Below, piece after piece: positions 31,613 to 43,022 of a stretch of DNA of 64,000 nucleotides. Below the pieces are notes generated by a model. The model ran no database searches. It had not been told where the DNA came from and was given only the letters and a program-made list of their open reading frames with translations. A program made the position numbers and the translations under genes. Origin of the DNA: Symbiodinium sp. CCMP2592 (lineage: Eukaryota; Sar; Dinophyceae; Suessiales; Symbiodiniaceae); the NCBI GenBank assembly GCA_905221615.1, contig CAJNDT010005834.1:156460-220459 (forward strand). Direction: 5' to 3'. Numbering within the stretch: position 1 is the first letter of the stretch; every line of letters starts with the position of its first letter.

Positions 31613-33973
31613 CTACAGCTATATCACACAGCACGGTTAAAACTACCCCGAATCCGAGAAGACACCGAAGCCCTGAATGTCCAGGACCCGCGGAGCCACT
31701 TGCTGCGTGAACTGCAGCTGGGGTGCTATCTGATCGCCCGAGCTGCTCGCTCATATCTCTTGTAGTCTCTGTCCGCCGGGTTTCGTTTTTTTTTTTCTGT
31801 GGGTCCCCGGGGCTCGAAATAGCCCAAAGTAGTGCCAAAGTAGGTATTTGTTTATAGACTTTAGGCCTCAAAGTAGGTACTATTTGTATACTTGGAGCCC
31901 CAGGGGGTTGCATGTAGCGTATGCATAGTCATCGTTTTCTGTCTTGGTGTTGAGTGGACTAATGATGGTAATATACCATCATTGAGGTAGATATCATACT
32001 ATTCAGCTGTACATTCAGTCATGCGGCGGGGCCCCGAGAAGCGAGTTATGCAACATCTTGAATACCCAGAGGGGCTACATACACTACCGTTAAGGAATTG
32101 GGCCTCCAAAGACCATCCTCATTATGGCCTAGAGGACCTAATTCCATACTCGTAGTATATATGGACCCTCTTGGATACAAAGGTTCGAGCTCATCTTGGC
32201 ATCCAGTGAAGTTAGCGACGGCGTGGGATGGACTTTTTCTGGAGCACGCTGCGATCATCATTGGGTGGGCGTCATGGAGCATGCTGTATCGAGCCTTTTC
32301 GCACCTGGACAGAGGAAGTCACTGAAGGGCATCCACCAAAGCGTCATGGCATGCCGCTGCATGCTACCGAGAACTTCCTAGAGGCAGGGCACAACTTAGA
32401 CTCATAGTTCAGGTAAGTCCTCTAGACCCTGAAACGACACTACACCAGGGTCTCTGTTTGCCTGGTCTTGGCTAGAGGGTTCGGGATTCAATTACGATCT
32501 CGAGATATCGTCTGCGATCGGACATGCCAGGTGCTTCCTCGTTCGAGATCCTGAAGCAGCCCTTCTCACTGTGCAAATCTCCGCAGAGCCACTGGAGGTT
32601 TGGGTGACCTTGGAACCCATGTTTCATTCTTTTTGGAGTTCACGAAGTCACTTGGCGCTATTGCAAGCACGTTAAGCCTTGCTCTTGCACTTTAAATCCT
32701 AAACCTAAACCTCAAACTCCAAACCGACAGCCTAGTTACATAGCCCTGCTTATTGAACCCTAAACCCTGAACCCTAAACCCTGGGGTTCGCCGTATTTGT
32801 AGTTTGTGCATCAGCCATGTTCTGCGAGCTTGCAAGGGCGAAGTTTCAAAGCGGTTCTGTATTAGGAATTATGGTTTCGGGGTCAAGGGGTAAGGGGTTG
32901 GGGAGGTATTCCCATAACAATACCCCTATACATCCCATAAAGGAACCCTTAAAGGAACCCAAACAGGTCCCTTAAAGGAAAACCTTCAAGTATCTCCCAT
33001 AACAGTACCTAGGTTTGACCTGAGAGCTCTGTGAGTCTCCAGCGCTTGGGCTCTTACGGCCGGCATACCCTAAGGGTCTCATACCCAAAGGCTCCACGTA
33101 CCTTTATAGTAGATACTTAAGCTTTAAAGGGGTCCCTATATAGGTACTTTAAGGCCTGAGTATGTGTGTGTATATATATAACGGGTACATGGAGCCTTGG
33201 GATAGCAACCTATATAAAACATCAGGAGTCAGGGTTTAGGGTTTGGGGTATTAGGGAAGTATGTGGGTTTGGGGTTCAGGGTTTCGGGTAATACGGAAAT
33301 TTGTGGGTTGAGGATTTAGGGTCCAACTGCCAATCTGGTAGGTTCTTAGTGGCTATTTAGTATTTATAGCTTTGGCCGTAGCAGCTCTAGACGGGATGCA
33401 TGATGGCGCTGGCGACTTTTCCTTGTCCGTCAATCCGATCACATGTTTCTGTCGCTGTGCCGCGTCCTTGCTAGGGGGTGCCTGAGCAAATCCGGCTTCT
33501 ACCAACCCTTTTGGCTCCAAATAGCCCAAAAGGCCCTTATGTATGGGCCGAAAATAATTACCTTGCGGGGGGGTTCCTTAATGTGAGTATAGTATAAGAT
33601 ACCCCAAAAACCCTATTCTAACTTTTTTTCAGGCCCATACTTTTTATAGTATGGCCTTTTCACCCAGAACCTTTAAACTATTGAGTCCTTTCATGACACA
33701 GAGCCTGAGTGAGGTAAGTGGCCCACTCTAGAATCTGCATTTATCCAGGTCTTGCCGCCCCTCCTCACTTCCACGAAAGCAAAGATGTAGAAGCCGTTCG
33801 AAGCCTGAAAAATAAGTCAAGGGTTCCTAGAAGGCTTCCTATACATAAGGGTTACTAAATCCCACTGTTGGCAGGTGGCGGCAGCTGCTGCAGCGTCAAT
33901 TGTGTCGAGCTGCCGTCAGAAAAATCAGATCCTTGCGGGGCCCAAGGACACGTCCATGGCGAGGACAATATAG
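31613..33973 (+). CDS. Multi-exon host gene with introners
   Basis: Seven exons join in one frame with GT/AG borders: 31613-31761, 32019-32044, 32207-32317, 32476-32670, 33391-33477, 33749-33822 and 33875-33973 (stop TAG). Sample reading: LPRIREDTEALNVQDPRSHL (exon 1), LATAWDGLFLEHAAIIIGWA with a hydrophobic helix (exon 3), and ARCFLVRDPEAALLTVQISA (exon 4). The donor of exon 4 (GCAC|GTTAAG) is the least certain. The first intron holds a family C palindrome, the second a family N one, the fourth family B, and the fifth family M. The last intron would be only 52 nt. Upstream exons are missing. I do not recognise the protein, which may carry one membrane helix. Confidence 0.5.
31809..31902. mobile_element. 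Palindromic element, family C (in intron)
   Basis: Arms GGGGCTCGAAATAGCCC and a reversed partner ending CTTGGAGCCCC. Other copies at 34382-34468 and 50424-50502. It lies within the first inferred intron (31762-32018). Confidence 0.75.
32086..32178. mobile_element. Palindromic element, family N (in intron)
   Basis: AGAGGACCTAATTCCATA and TATATGGACCCTC arms. A related element lies at about 55365-55440. It lies in the inferred intron 32045-32206. Confidence 0.5.
33087..33198. mobile_element. Palindromic element, family B (in intron)
   Basis: AAAGGCTCCACGTACC opens and GGTACATGGAGCCTT closes the element. Other copies at 38098-38212, 41701-41801, 44818-44920, 47409-47544, 57399-57473 and 59838-59943. 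It lies in the inferred intron 32671-33390. Confidence 0.8.
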
Positions 33974-33974
33974 C

Positions 33975-35435
33975 GGAGCGAAGAAAGCACAGCACATGAT
34001 GTCTTCGTCTGATCAGCACGTGCAGGATCTGCGGACTTTGTATGTGGGCTATAATAATTTGGTTGCATTAGGATTAGGATGCTGAAAAACCTGCAGCCCC
34101 AGTGATTGGTTTTTAAGGGATGAAAAGTACCAATACTATGTTGGTGGTTTTTTTGTGACACTGATTCTTTGATATACCCGGAAACCCTATTCAATTATTC
34201 TGATGCGTCGTGCATTCTCCCGCTGGCCCGCCGGACGAGATTGGACCTATGTCATCAGGTCGGAACAAGTGGAACCGACAGAACGGCTACAATATTCCCC
34301 CCCCCCAAAAAAAAAGAAGAAACTATACTGATGATTAACGCCCCGACACTGTAGAGTGAGAAAGGATGATGTCATTCCCCTGGGGCTCCAAGTAGACAAA
34401 TAGCACCTACTTTGGGGCCTAGAGTCTCTAAAAACAATACCACCTACTTTGGGCTATTTCGAGCCCCAGGTTTTTTACCAAAGCCTACTTTTTTGCGTTT
34501 TTTCCGACTGGAAAAGCTCGAGGCTTGGATTCTGGAGGGTTTGGGAGCCTTGTAAGATTTGTAACCCTAGGCTTCCAGGGACCTTATTATTGGGTTTTCA
34601 AGGGGTCTAGGTCCCTAACTATCAGGTCCTTGGAGGCCTTCGGTTTACCCTAAACCCTAAACTGTCTTGTAAGATTTGTGTCAGGGCTAGGACCCAGAGA
34701 GTCCGAGTACCCAAATAGTCGGGTTTTAGGGATTAGGGTTTTGGGGTTTAGGGGTCCGAGTACCCAAGCAGTATATCAGGCCTTACTCTGAGAGGTTTTT
34801 GGACCTTGAAACCCTATTATTTCTGCACTTGGACCCACTCTTGGACCCTTACGGACAGTAAGACCCTGCAAAAAAAGTCGGACGTCGTAGTTTAGGTGAA
34901 AACGTGCAAGGAGAGATGTTGCTTCGAATGCAATGTTTTTTTGGGTATCGTTAGCCCTCAAAACCTCCGGTGGTCAAAGGACGCGCACGCCTGAACCTTT
35001 TATCCCATAGACTCAATCTGCCTTCCTCACCCCCACTAGCTCAACGTCGAAGCCGTTTTGAATACTCAAGTCAGGCAGTCATGAGGTTAGTGCATGCTTC
35101 CAAAGAGGGAGGCTGCCCGACTCCCGCACCCTAGCCCAGCTTCTACGCCCTAAGCCCTTGACTCCCACATGAAGCCCAAAGCCCTTCTCAGCCCGAAGCT
35201 CCAAAAGAACCGATAACCACCGTCATCACCATTAGACACATTGGATCTGCGATCTAGGCCCTTAGCATTTTTCTGAGAAGCCGTTTGCAGACGAGGACTA
35301 GGATTCACATGACTGATATATGACAAGTGTCCGAATTGATTTGGTTTGTGCTGCGTCTGACCCCTACTTACCAACAACCTGCTTGCTAGGTCGCCTGATC
35401 CGCCAAGAAGGGTAGAAAAGCTACCCAGCTTCGCC
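33975..35435. other. Palindromic and telomere-like DNA
   Basis: Holds a family C element (34382-34468) and TTTAGGG words. A + strand open patch near 34206 was not linked to any exon. Confidence 0.45.
34382..34468. mobile_element. Palindromic element, family C
   Basis: GGGGCTCCAAGTAGAC ... GGCTATTTCGAGCCCC, a full-length copy opposite in orientation to 31809-31902. Confidence 0.75.
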
Positions 35436-36226
35436 ATGGACGACACTCAGCAAGAGTCGGTGACGCTTCCTGGCGGTCAGGCACACCGTGCGAATGTCGG
35501 GGGCGATTCCGGTGGTTGAAGTGCTAACCTTTGGGTCGAGGAAGGCGGTGGGAGAGGGTGGGGGAGGGGGTGCTACAGCATCTGGGATTCACGAGGATGC
35601 GAGGATGTTGTGACGAGCTTGCAACAAGGCTTACCCCAAGGGTCCAAGGTACTCCTTGTTGTAGGACTGTGGGTCCTTTTTGGGGTTGTAGAAGCATCGA
35701 CTGAATATTTAATTACCAAAATCATTCCGTATAGTATAATGTTCCCCCCGAAAACCCTATTCTCATGTTACACATGAGGCCCCTCCCTCGAATAGAATGC
35801 AATATTCACCACAAGCCCTATCATCATTATTAAGGCTGTTGAGCGGTTCGTGAGGATGCCGGGCTTTAGGTTTAGGGTTTAGAGTTTAGGGTTTAGGGGT
35901 TCAACCGAATCCGAATTAACGGACCTGGTGTGGGCCGACATCCTTTGCGGCGCAGTGGGCTGCAGTCAAGCAAAGCCTCAGCTGCGAGAAGTCCGTAGGG
36001 ACATGCAAAAACCTATTATCCCAAAGGGTCCAAAAGTAGCAGCATTGTATGTACATTTGGGGCCCAAAGCTGCAAAGTGCCTACTACACTTCGACACTTT
36101 GGGTCTATAGTGTGTCTAGTCAGTTCATGGGCAGTGCCTGCCTTTTTTCTTGCTGGTCCGTAGGCGCTGCTCCTCATCGGCAGCGCTGCAGCGGGCGACC
36201 CAAGACTGCCATGGCATCACACGGGA
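35436..36226 (+). CDS. Possible 5' exons of a host gene
   Basis: ATG at 35436 (MDDTQQESVTLPGGQAHRAN) to a GTGGTT donor after 35511. Then 35956-35990 (VGCSQAKPQLRE) and 36164-36226 (LLLIGSAAAGDPRLPWHHTG). The phases agree (1, 0, 0). The third exon has a good acceptor, a T-rich tract before GTCCGTAG. The donor after 36226 is the GTTTCCG of a family F palindrome arm. The protein is unrecognised. Confidence 0.35.
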
Positions 36227-36333
36227 GTTTCCGAAAATTGGGGGGGGGGGGGGTACCTTATCTTGGGGTCTGTAAAGGGTCCGACTATTTAGGATGTTAT
36301 ATTCGGGTCCCCTATTTTCGGAAACATTCCACA
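36222..36333. mobile_element. Palindromic element, family F
   Basis: GGGAGTTTCCGAAAATTG ... CTATTTTCGGAAAC. Other copies near 58857-58912, 61425-61533 and 56007-56072. Its arm supplies the GT donor for the exon ending at 36226. Confidence 0.7.
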
Positions 36334-36339
36334 TGTGGC

Positions 36340-37741
36340 TTTGGGTTCAGGGTTCCTGTATGGTTTCGCAGGGTGGCGAAGTTCCGAAGGATCCCACACA
36401 AATGGCCGGACCCCATACTCAAATCAGGTAACTTGGCACATAGACCAAGAGTAGGGTATGTGTGCCTAAACACTATACCCTTACCCTAGCCCGCAGGGTC
36501 TAAGTACCTAATAACCACATACTTCCCAAGTAGTAGCTTGCAAGCCTGCCATCCTAAGTCCAAGTCCTAGTCCTAAACCCTAAACCCCTAAACCCTAAAC
36601 CCGACCTCTTTATTAGGTTCTTCGCACCCTCAGGGCAGACTTATAGGAAACTTAGTAGTATGGGCATCCTATATCATGAACCTTGAACCTGAGTCCTAAG
36701 ATTGAACAAGGAGGAACTTGGATCCTGGTTACATCCTAAACGCCCTAAACCCTCGAACATGCAAACGGTAGTTCCAAATTCGACAAACTGGTTTTTGTGA
36801 ACCCTTGACCAGCTTACCCGATCCCTGAGCACCTCACCCGGTCCTCGAACGGGAATGCTAAAAACACCCAGGTGCAGAAGCTTTCGGAGAATTGGGGTAA
36901 GTAGCCTTTAACCTTTGAGTGGCACTGGCCTCCCTTTCTAATACGCAAATCAACCATCAGTTCTGCGAGGATAGAGGGCGAGAAAGCTTTCAGAGCTGAG
37001 ATTATCAAATCAGGAGCCTCCAGAGTAGGTAGTAACAGTCTGACGAGGCAAGACAGAACATCTCACCTTATGCTAGTTTCTCCCATTACCCTCCAAGCTG
37101 AGTACCTATTAGTGGCCTATTGAGGATTAAGAAGCCCTTTTGGGCAGCACTTATCTCGGACTCCAATGCCTAAACCATCCTACACCCTGAACCCAGCATC
37201 CCCTACACCCGAAACAAAAGGGTGGTTGTCAAACTTAGGCCCCCCTGGTTGGGTACCTAAATATTAGGTGCCGTGTTATAGTAGGGACCCAAAAAGGGAC
37301 CCTAATTTTGACAACCACCCAATTTTAAAAAGCCTCCAGTTCAGGTCGTAACCTTCAGTGCGGTGATGCTTTGTCACTTCGCGCAGCGGGAAGCAAGAGC
37401 CCCATGTTGAGGCGGTTAATGTAGGGGCCTTAATAATAATAATGACAATAATAATAATAGTAATAATAACAGTAGTAATAATAACAATAGTAATAATAGT
37501 AGTAATTATAATCAGAGCAGGGTTTTGGGGTATATTATACTATAATTAGTGATAATATACCCCGCCCAAAGCCCTATTCTAATCATGAAGGCCCCTATGT
37601 TACACAGGCTTGCAGGAGAGGGTGAAGGTTTCATCATTCCGGGTTCGGGGTTTTGCACCTGACCGCGCGGGATCTTCCCTGCAGTGAGTGAGTGAGTTAG
37701 GGTTTTTTGCACGGAGAGATTGCCGGGCCGTTTCCAGACAG
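36340..37741. other. Repeats between gene models
   Basis: CCCTAAA words, a family K palindrome (37212-37317), an AAT/ATA trinucleotide run (37434-37515) and a family M element (37420-37607). No firm exon. Confidence 0.5.
37212..37317. mobile_element. Palindromic element, family K
   Basis: GTTGTCAAACTTAGGCCC ... AGGGACCCTAATTTTGACAAC, the same family as 3603-3705. Confidence 0.65.
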
Positions 37742-39547
37742 AGCCTATTAGCTGTCCACATTAAGGAGGGAGACCCGAAGCCCAATCGGGTACACGACCA
37801 TAATGACATGGATAAAGACTAGACATTTTTGTGCACAGACCTTTGTTTCAAAGGCTAGCAGCAGCCATCCGGATGTATCGAATCACGGCAGTTGAAGCAT
37901 ATCCCGGCGGCTATACATACAATCTGAGGAATGCGTGGTTCACGCTGCCGCTGATCCTGAACTCACTGCCCTAAGGTTCGAGCTACTTGGGCTTAGGGTT
38001 TTAGGGTCCAGGGTTGAGGGACTGCGTGTTCAAGGGTTTACGAGCTCGGTGAATGGTGCTGTTTTTGGGTGTTCTCGCGATGTTGCTCCCGAAGCCGTAA
38101 GGCTCCATGTACCCAAATCGTATATACTTTGGCCCCAAAGTACCTAAATATGGGAAGTACTTTAAGGGCAAACTAGACAACTGTAAACACGAGATGGGCA
38201 CATGAACCCTTAGGGAAAGAACTTACATTACATAATGTCTGCGGACGCAGCGGAATACTCTCAATTTGCTCGGCATCCCGGGGAATAATAACACAATCCT
38301 GAGTTGGCCCAGTGTCGTATTAAACGGTGGGAGCTTTGTCGCAACCCTTCTTATGAAAATGATGCCGGACTTTGCCCTCAGCATAGCATTCTCTTCACCC
38401 AACCTAAACCCCAAACCCTAATCCCGAAGGAGACTTACTCACACTTGCTCTCAAGCGGGTCCAACAAAAAGTGGCTTTAAAAAGTGCCCTGATAGTAGGA
38501 TGCTCAAGTATAAGGATCCTTTAATATGGTATGCCCAGGTCAGCTGGTTCTCCTTCATAACCTCCCTGGCCGGCTTCGTTTTGTCCTTCATCATCATTAC
38601 CCTGGCGCCTTCGGGAGAGGGTAAGGTTCGGGACCCCAAACCCTAAAACCTAAACCCCAAACGCAAATCCTACATGCGAAACCTTGAACCCCAAACTCTG
38701 AAGCCTAAAGCCTAAACTCTGTAAGGTTTCTTGCGCGGATTCCTGAAGGAGTCTCGAAGGGTTCTGAATGTGTTCTTTCATAGTATTCGGGTCGTCCGTG
38801 CTGTTTCACACGGCCTATCATCTACTTGAAGGCTTAAATGTGCAGGGTGCTTCGTCAGTACACTTTGGGGGCTTCCCTCTTCCCGCTCTTGGAAGCTACA
38901 AACCGTGTACCTCCTCAGTAGAAGGTTGCAGTGGGGATGAAGGTCCATTTTCGGGAATCTAGGCCATGTGCCCTGATGCCGCTTCGCACAAGTTTGCAGG
39001 TGGTCACGACATACGGTACATGAGTACGTGCAGCAGAATCAGTGTGATCAATAACAAACATGGTAAGCAGGTTTAGATTAGCGGGACTTGTGTTGATTAC
39101 TTTGTAGCCGTAGCCATTGCAAACCCAGGCGTAAGTTGTGAATCCGAGAGCCCAAACCCTAAACTTTAGCAGTGATCTTGTCGGCCTCTCTCCTGGCAGA
39201 GTGTGCTCTTGCCATCTTCGTCGCTACACTGCAGTTTGTGACTCAACAGTTCTGTGTGATTCAGTCAGGTCTCAGAGAGGCTGGGTTTTCGGGTTTATGG
39301 GGTACAGGTCAGGGTATGCACGGGGTATCCCGTTCTCAAACAAAATTCCCTTCTCGATCATACTAGTATAGGAGCCTTAAATTATTGGAAAAGGGTTTCG
39401 GGGTATACTATAGTATACTCGATGTCACAAGGAACCACCAAAATAGTATTGGCACAGCCCTTGCCTTACATGAAGCTGTTAAGGAACGCTGCAGGGCATG
39501 CAGACTCTCCGCAACCCCGTAACCACGCATCAAAGCTGGAGTCATAA
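37742..39547 (+). CDS. Multi-pass membrane protein, 3' exons
   Basis: Exons 37742-37789 (LLAVHIKEGDPKPNR, GTACAC donor), 38539-38620 (SWFSFITSLAGFVLSFIIIT, GTAAGG donor), 39173-39268 (ILSASLLAECALAIFVATLQ) and 39504-39547 (SPQPRNHASKLES then TAA) join in one frame. The second and third exons encode hydrophobic helices, so this is the C-terminal part of a membrane protein with a short polar tail. A competing last exon, 39504-39620, is open in another frame up to a GTATGT donor. A patch at 38298-38400 (IKRWELCRNPSYENDAGLC) may be a further exon. Family unknown. Confidence 0.45.
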
Positions 39548-39666
39548 TGTCAATGGAGACCCTTCCACTCAGCCCCCTTTCTTGAAGCGCCGTGATATTC
39601 GGATCCCTTTATCATGTCTGGTATGTTGCTTCTCTAAAGAGTTTTGGAGTCCCTCAGCCCTACTTG

Positions 39667-39765
39667 GAGGATCATGGGACTTAGTAAGTAGGGTTATAAG
39701 TACCCTAATTGGGGTTATAAGTAATCATAAGTATAGTTACCCTAATTAGAGCCCTAGTCTAAGTA
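39667..39765. mobile_element. Palindromic element, family E
   Basis: CTTGGAGGATCATGGGACTTAG arm, then TATAAGTA repeats. The right arm is truncated in this copy. Confidence 0.5.
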
Positions 39766-39874
39766 GGCCCTAAACCGGCTCTGCCGGGTCTGCTGAACTG
39801 ACACAGTGCAACGTCGTGCACAACGCCACCAAGTTCCAAACAGAGCAGCGCCCTAAACTTTCACCTAAACCCTA

Positions 39875-40165
39875 AACTCAACCCTAAACCCTAAATGGCT
39901 GCAAACTCAACCCTAAACCCTAAATGGCTGCAAACTCAACCCTAAACCCTAAATGGCTGCAAACTCAACCCTAAACCCTAAATGGCTGCAAACTCAACCC
40001 TAAACTCTAGATGGCTGCAAACTCAACCCTAAACCTTAAATGGCTGCAAACTCAACCCTAAACCCTAAATGGCTGCAAACTCAACCCTAAACCCTAAATG
40101 GCTGCAAACTCAACCCTAAACCCTAAACGGCTGCAAACTCAACCCTAAACCCTAAATGGCTGCAA
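39875..40165. repeat. 29-bp tandem array, about 10 units
   Basis: Unit about ACTCAACCCTAAACCCTAAATGGCTGCAA (shown as ACTCAACCCTAAACCC + TAAATGGCTGCAA), repeated with few changes. Degenerate units continue to 40253. Each unit contains CCCTAAACCC and an ATGGCTG. No spacers, so it is not a CRISPR. Confidence 0.9.
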
Positions 40166-40253
40166 CTCTCACCTAAACCCTAAACTCTACCCTAAACCCT
40201 AAGTGGCTGCAACTTTCACTTAAACTCTAAACTCAACCCTACATAAACCCTAA

Positions 40254-40754
40254 ATGGCTGTGGCTCAAGCCGTTCCTGCTCCACGTCTTATACGGCAGCC
40301 GAACTACAACGCCATGTCAGATCAACCTTGTCTCTGCCCGTTCTTTGCTGCAAACTGTCTTGCGCACTGCTGCAGCAGCTGCTGCTGCTGTGGAGCTAGC
40401 CCGGAAGAGCCGTACGGACGGTGCTGCGGACTGTGCTGCTCTGACAGCCGCCTCGAAGCTTTGGCGGGCTGCTGTGATGCCTGCTGCTGCTGCTGCTGTG
40501 GAGGTGCAGACGACGATCCAGGTTGTTGCACTCTGGCTTTGGACACCTGCTGTGTGACTTGCTTCAGCTGCTGCTTTTCATGCTGCTTCCGACAGAAGAA
40601 TCAGAAGGACCCGCAAGTCGTGATTGCGCAAGGCTCTGTCATGTACCCTGCAAACTTCACCCCGGAGCAGATGGCCATGGGACCACCAGGAATGATGTAT
40701 CCGCCACAGCCTCAAATGATGGGCTATCCTCAAGCACCGGGTTATCAGTACTAG
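40254..40754 (+). CDS. Cys-rich protein with Pro/Met/Tyr tail
   Basis: 166 codons, no intron. The ATG at 40254 lies in the last degenerate unit of the satellite, and a second candidate is Met21 (MSDQPCLCPFFAANC). Residues 26-120 hold clusters of Cys (CCSSCCCC, CCDACCCCCC, CCVTCFSCCFSCC). The tail is GPPGMMYPPQPQMMGYPQAP, ending YQY. Cys clusters followed by a YPPQ-type tail suggest a membrane-associated, palmitoylated or metal-binding protein, similar in style to PLAC8-like proteins but without a clear domain. The CTG/TGC triplet bias may partly reflect slippage. Confidence 0.6.
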   Translation: MAVAQAVPAPRLIRQPNYNAMSDQPCLCPFFAANCLAHCCSSCCCCGASPEEPYGRCCGLCCSDSRLEALAGCCDACCCCCCGGADDDPGCCTLALDTCCVTCFSCCFSCCFRQKNQKDPQVVIAQGSVMYPANFTPEQMAMGPPGMMYPPQPQMMGYPQAPGYQY

Positions 40755-40759
40755 GCATC

Positions 40760-41700
40760 ATGCCTTTGTTGGCCTGACTTGAGACGTGCTTCTGGCAAGC
40801 TTTCGCCTCACAGCAGAGGAGCGGACTTGTAAAGAGAGGTGACATGGCCGGGAACTTGGGTGATGTGCAGAAACACATCTGATCTTCTGTTTGTCAGCCT
40901 TTGGAGGATGTACAGGAGGGGCAGTTCCAACTGCAAAGCCCCCTCAGACCTCGGCGGCATGTACATGTGCCTTCAGAAATTGACTTTCAACCAACGGCTT
41001 GATTTCACAATGCCCTGGTTCTGTCGAAAGAACAAAAGAAGCTGCAGCTACTGAAAAAGATGTGCTTGCCTTCCGAGCGAGAGCTACAACAGTGGGGGGA
41101 GTGAGCCAGCTGTTCTGAGTGTGCCTGCTGATGATGGGGTTGTTGATGTAGAGTTGGCTACTGCCACGTTAAGTGTTAAACTCGTGCTAGCGAATGGGGA
41201 AGCCGGGGTGTTTTAGTTAGCGAACTTGTGCAAGCCTGTGACAACCCAGGGTCATATGCAGGAGAAAGGGCCCACTGCAGTAAAAAGAAACCGAGAATCA
41301 GGCACCCAAGCCCTACCAGTGAAGTTTCTGCATGGCCGGAAGCCTCTACTATAGGGGCCCAAACAATTACCAATACTATTTTGGGTGTTCCTTAATATAA
41401 TGGTAGCATCATGAGCCCCAAACCCAATTCTAATTATTACGAAACCTATATCATAGAACCCTAGCATAGATCCCTTGTGGAACCCTGTTCAAGAGCCCCT
41501 CTAAAGGAACCCTATTCGAATTATTACGGCCCCTATAGTATAGGGATAAGTTCCTCTTGCCCTGGAGGTGCCTTACGACGTTGCCCAATCGCTGGCAGTG
41601 GAGGTTCTGCAATCCTGAGGGTCCATTTGCCCAAATGGGGATCCTTTAAGGGATGTTATGGGGGTTCTATAAGGGTTCTATAGGGTTTAGGGTTTCAGTA
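40760..41700. other. No supported gene
   Basis: Downstream region of the Cys-rich ORF, then a family M element at about 41353-41455 and TTTAGGG words. Confidence 0.45.
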
Positions 41701-41801
41701 AGGGTCCATGTACCCAAATCGTATATATACCTTGGCCCCAAAGTACCTAAATATGGACTACTTCAAAGCCAATATATACGATTTGGGTACATGGGCCCTT
41801 T
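41701..41801. mobile_element. Palindromic element, family B
   Basis: AGGGTCCATGTACCCAAATC ... GATTTGGGTACATGGGCCCTT, near-perfect arms. An exon acceptor follows at 41848. Confidence 0.8.
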
Positions 41802-41848
41802 GGGAAATTCCGAGTCTCCAATTGTCGGTTTCGGCTTCAGGGTTTCAG

Positions 41849-42040
41849 AAGTTGACACTAGCATCCCTCCTGAAGCAGTGTCCTTCGTGCCACTGTGCTC
41901 CAAAAATCCGGCAAAGCCCGACCTACCGAACAACTGAGAGAAACTTCGTCCGAAGACGAGACCACGACATACCATCTTGGAGCGAGTTTGAGCAGCAGAA
42001 TTTGATTGTCACTTTGCTCCGAGTCCTTCGGCGTGCATAG
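41849..42040 (+). CDS. Possible terminal exon
   Basis: 63 codons plus TAG from a GTTTCAG acceptor, starting KLTLASLLKQCPSCHCAPKI and ending NLIVTLLRVLRRA. Protein-like with a CPSCHC cluster. It directly follows a family B element. The next exon candidate begins in the same frame just after this stop, so one of the two may be misassigned. Confidence 0.35.
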   Translation, partial: KLTLASLLKQCPSCHCAPKIRQSPTYRTTERNFVRRRDHDIPSWSEFEQQNLIVTLLRVLRRA

Positions 42041-42049
42041 AAACCCGAC

Positions 42050-42417
42050 ATGAACAAACATAGCAGCGCGGTTTTGGATTCGCCTTTCAGACAGTGGCAG
42101 GAGCCAGAAACATCAGGGCGGTTGTCGCACCTAGCAGAGGGCGTGAGGGTTCTATTGCTCCCTGCAATAAAAGCTGTCATGATAACGACGGTAATGATGA
42201 TGGTAAGGATGGTGATGCTGATGATGGCCGAAAGCCCAGCAAAGGTGAGGTCTACGGTTGATGATATAACTCCTGCATTACCTTAAGGACCCTAAACTAT
42301 GGGAATTGTGGCATATACCTTATTATGGGTAATGCAGGATTTATATCATCAACCGTAGTTAGCTGCTTGCAGGTGGCTACGGAGCGGGGGCAACGCGTGG
42401 ATCAGGCCATGTCATGA
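42050..42417 (+). CDS. Two exons around a family H introner
   Basis: Exon 42050-42244 (MNKHSSAVLDSPFRQWQEPE ... MMAESPAK) ends at an AAAG|GTGAGG donor. The next exon at 42373-42417 (VATERGQRVDQAMS, TGA) follows a TTGCAG acceptor in phase 0. An alternative acceptor, CCGTAG at 42358, is the end of the palindrome itself. The Met-rich, hydrophobic stretch in exon 1 may partly be GAT/ATG slippage. Protein unknown. Confidence 0.4.
42246..42358. mobile_element. Palindromic element, family H, fills an intron
   Basis: CTACGGTTGATGATATAACT and TTATATCATCAACCGTAG arms. With its GTGAGG start and CCGTAG end it almost coincides with an intron. A partial copy lies at 45837-45881. Confidence 0.75.
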
Positions 42418-43022
42418 AGATGGCTGTGTGCTTTGTCGCTGAAAGCTCTAGTTCGAGAGCTCATATGTCCTACGGGCGAAACACGGATGCATGTAATTAA
42501 CGTTGAGCTGCAACGCTTATGCTGTCCGCTGCTCATGCATTCATCAAAGCACGTTGTCCCGACGTTGATCATGTTTCCGTCTCTTCTTGCTGAAAACTGC
42601 GCATGCAAAGCCCAAAACCCTAAACCTTAAACCGGCATACACATGCCTTCGATAAGACCTTCGTGCTCTGGGCGAGGCAGCTGAACACGATGATTTAAGA
42701 CGTATCCTGGTCAAGAAATACGAGCCTTTTCGAACCCTCGTAATGATAAAATAATGTAGGAACTTAGGAACCTGATTAAGAAACCCTGGGCCTATAACAC
42801 CAGAATAGTAGGATTCAAGAAAGGAACCGCAATAAAGGTCCTCTTAATCAGGTTCCCACATCAGCCTTTGCCTAAGTGGTCTGTAGTCTAAAGCCTTTTT
42901 CGAACCTAGTCTGCAAGCTTGCAGCAGCCGTGACTTGAACCCTTGCGAGTAAATACAAGCTTCCAGCTCTACATCCGGAACCCTAAGCCCTAAACCCTAT
43001 ACCTTGAACCCGAAACCCTACA

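Noticed and set aside
31575..31913. Minus-strand ORF with a hydrophobic segment
   Set aside because: It overlaps the + strand exon 31613-31761, which has better codon third positions and splice borders, and it runs through a family C palindrome.
39108..39120. Fragment CCGTAGCCATT resembling the dinoflagellate spliced leader
   Set aside because: Only 11 matching bases, lying inside an inferred intron, with no gene start after it. Chance is plausible.
39875..40165. Regular 29-bp repeats resembling a CRISPR array
   Set aside because: Units are contiguous with no spacers and contain telomere-like words; the genome is eukaryotic.
40254..40275. TGGCTCAAG near the Cys-rich ORF start as a spliced-leader relic
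   Set aside because: Nine matching bases only, and the preceding leader bases do not match.
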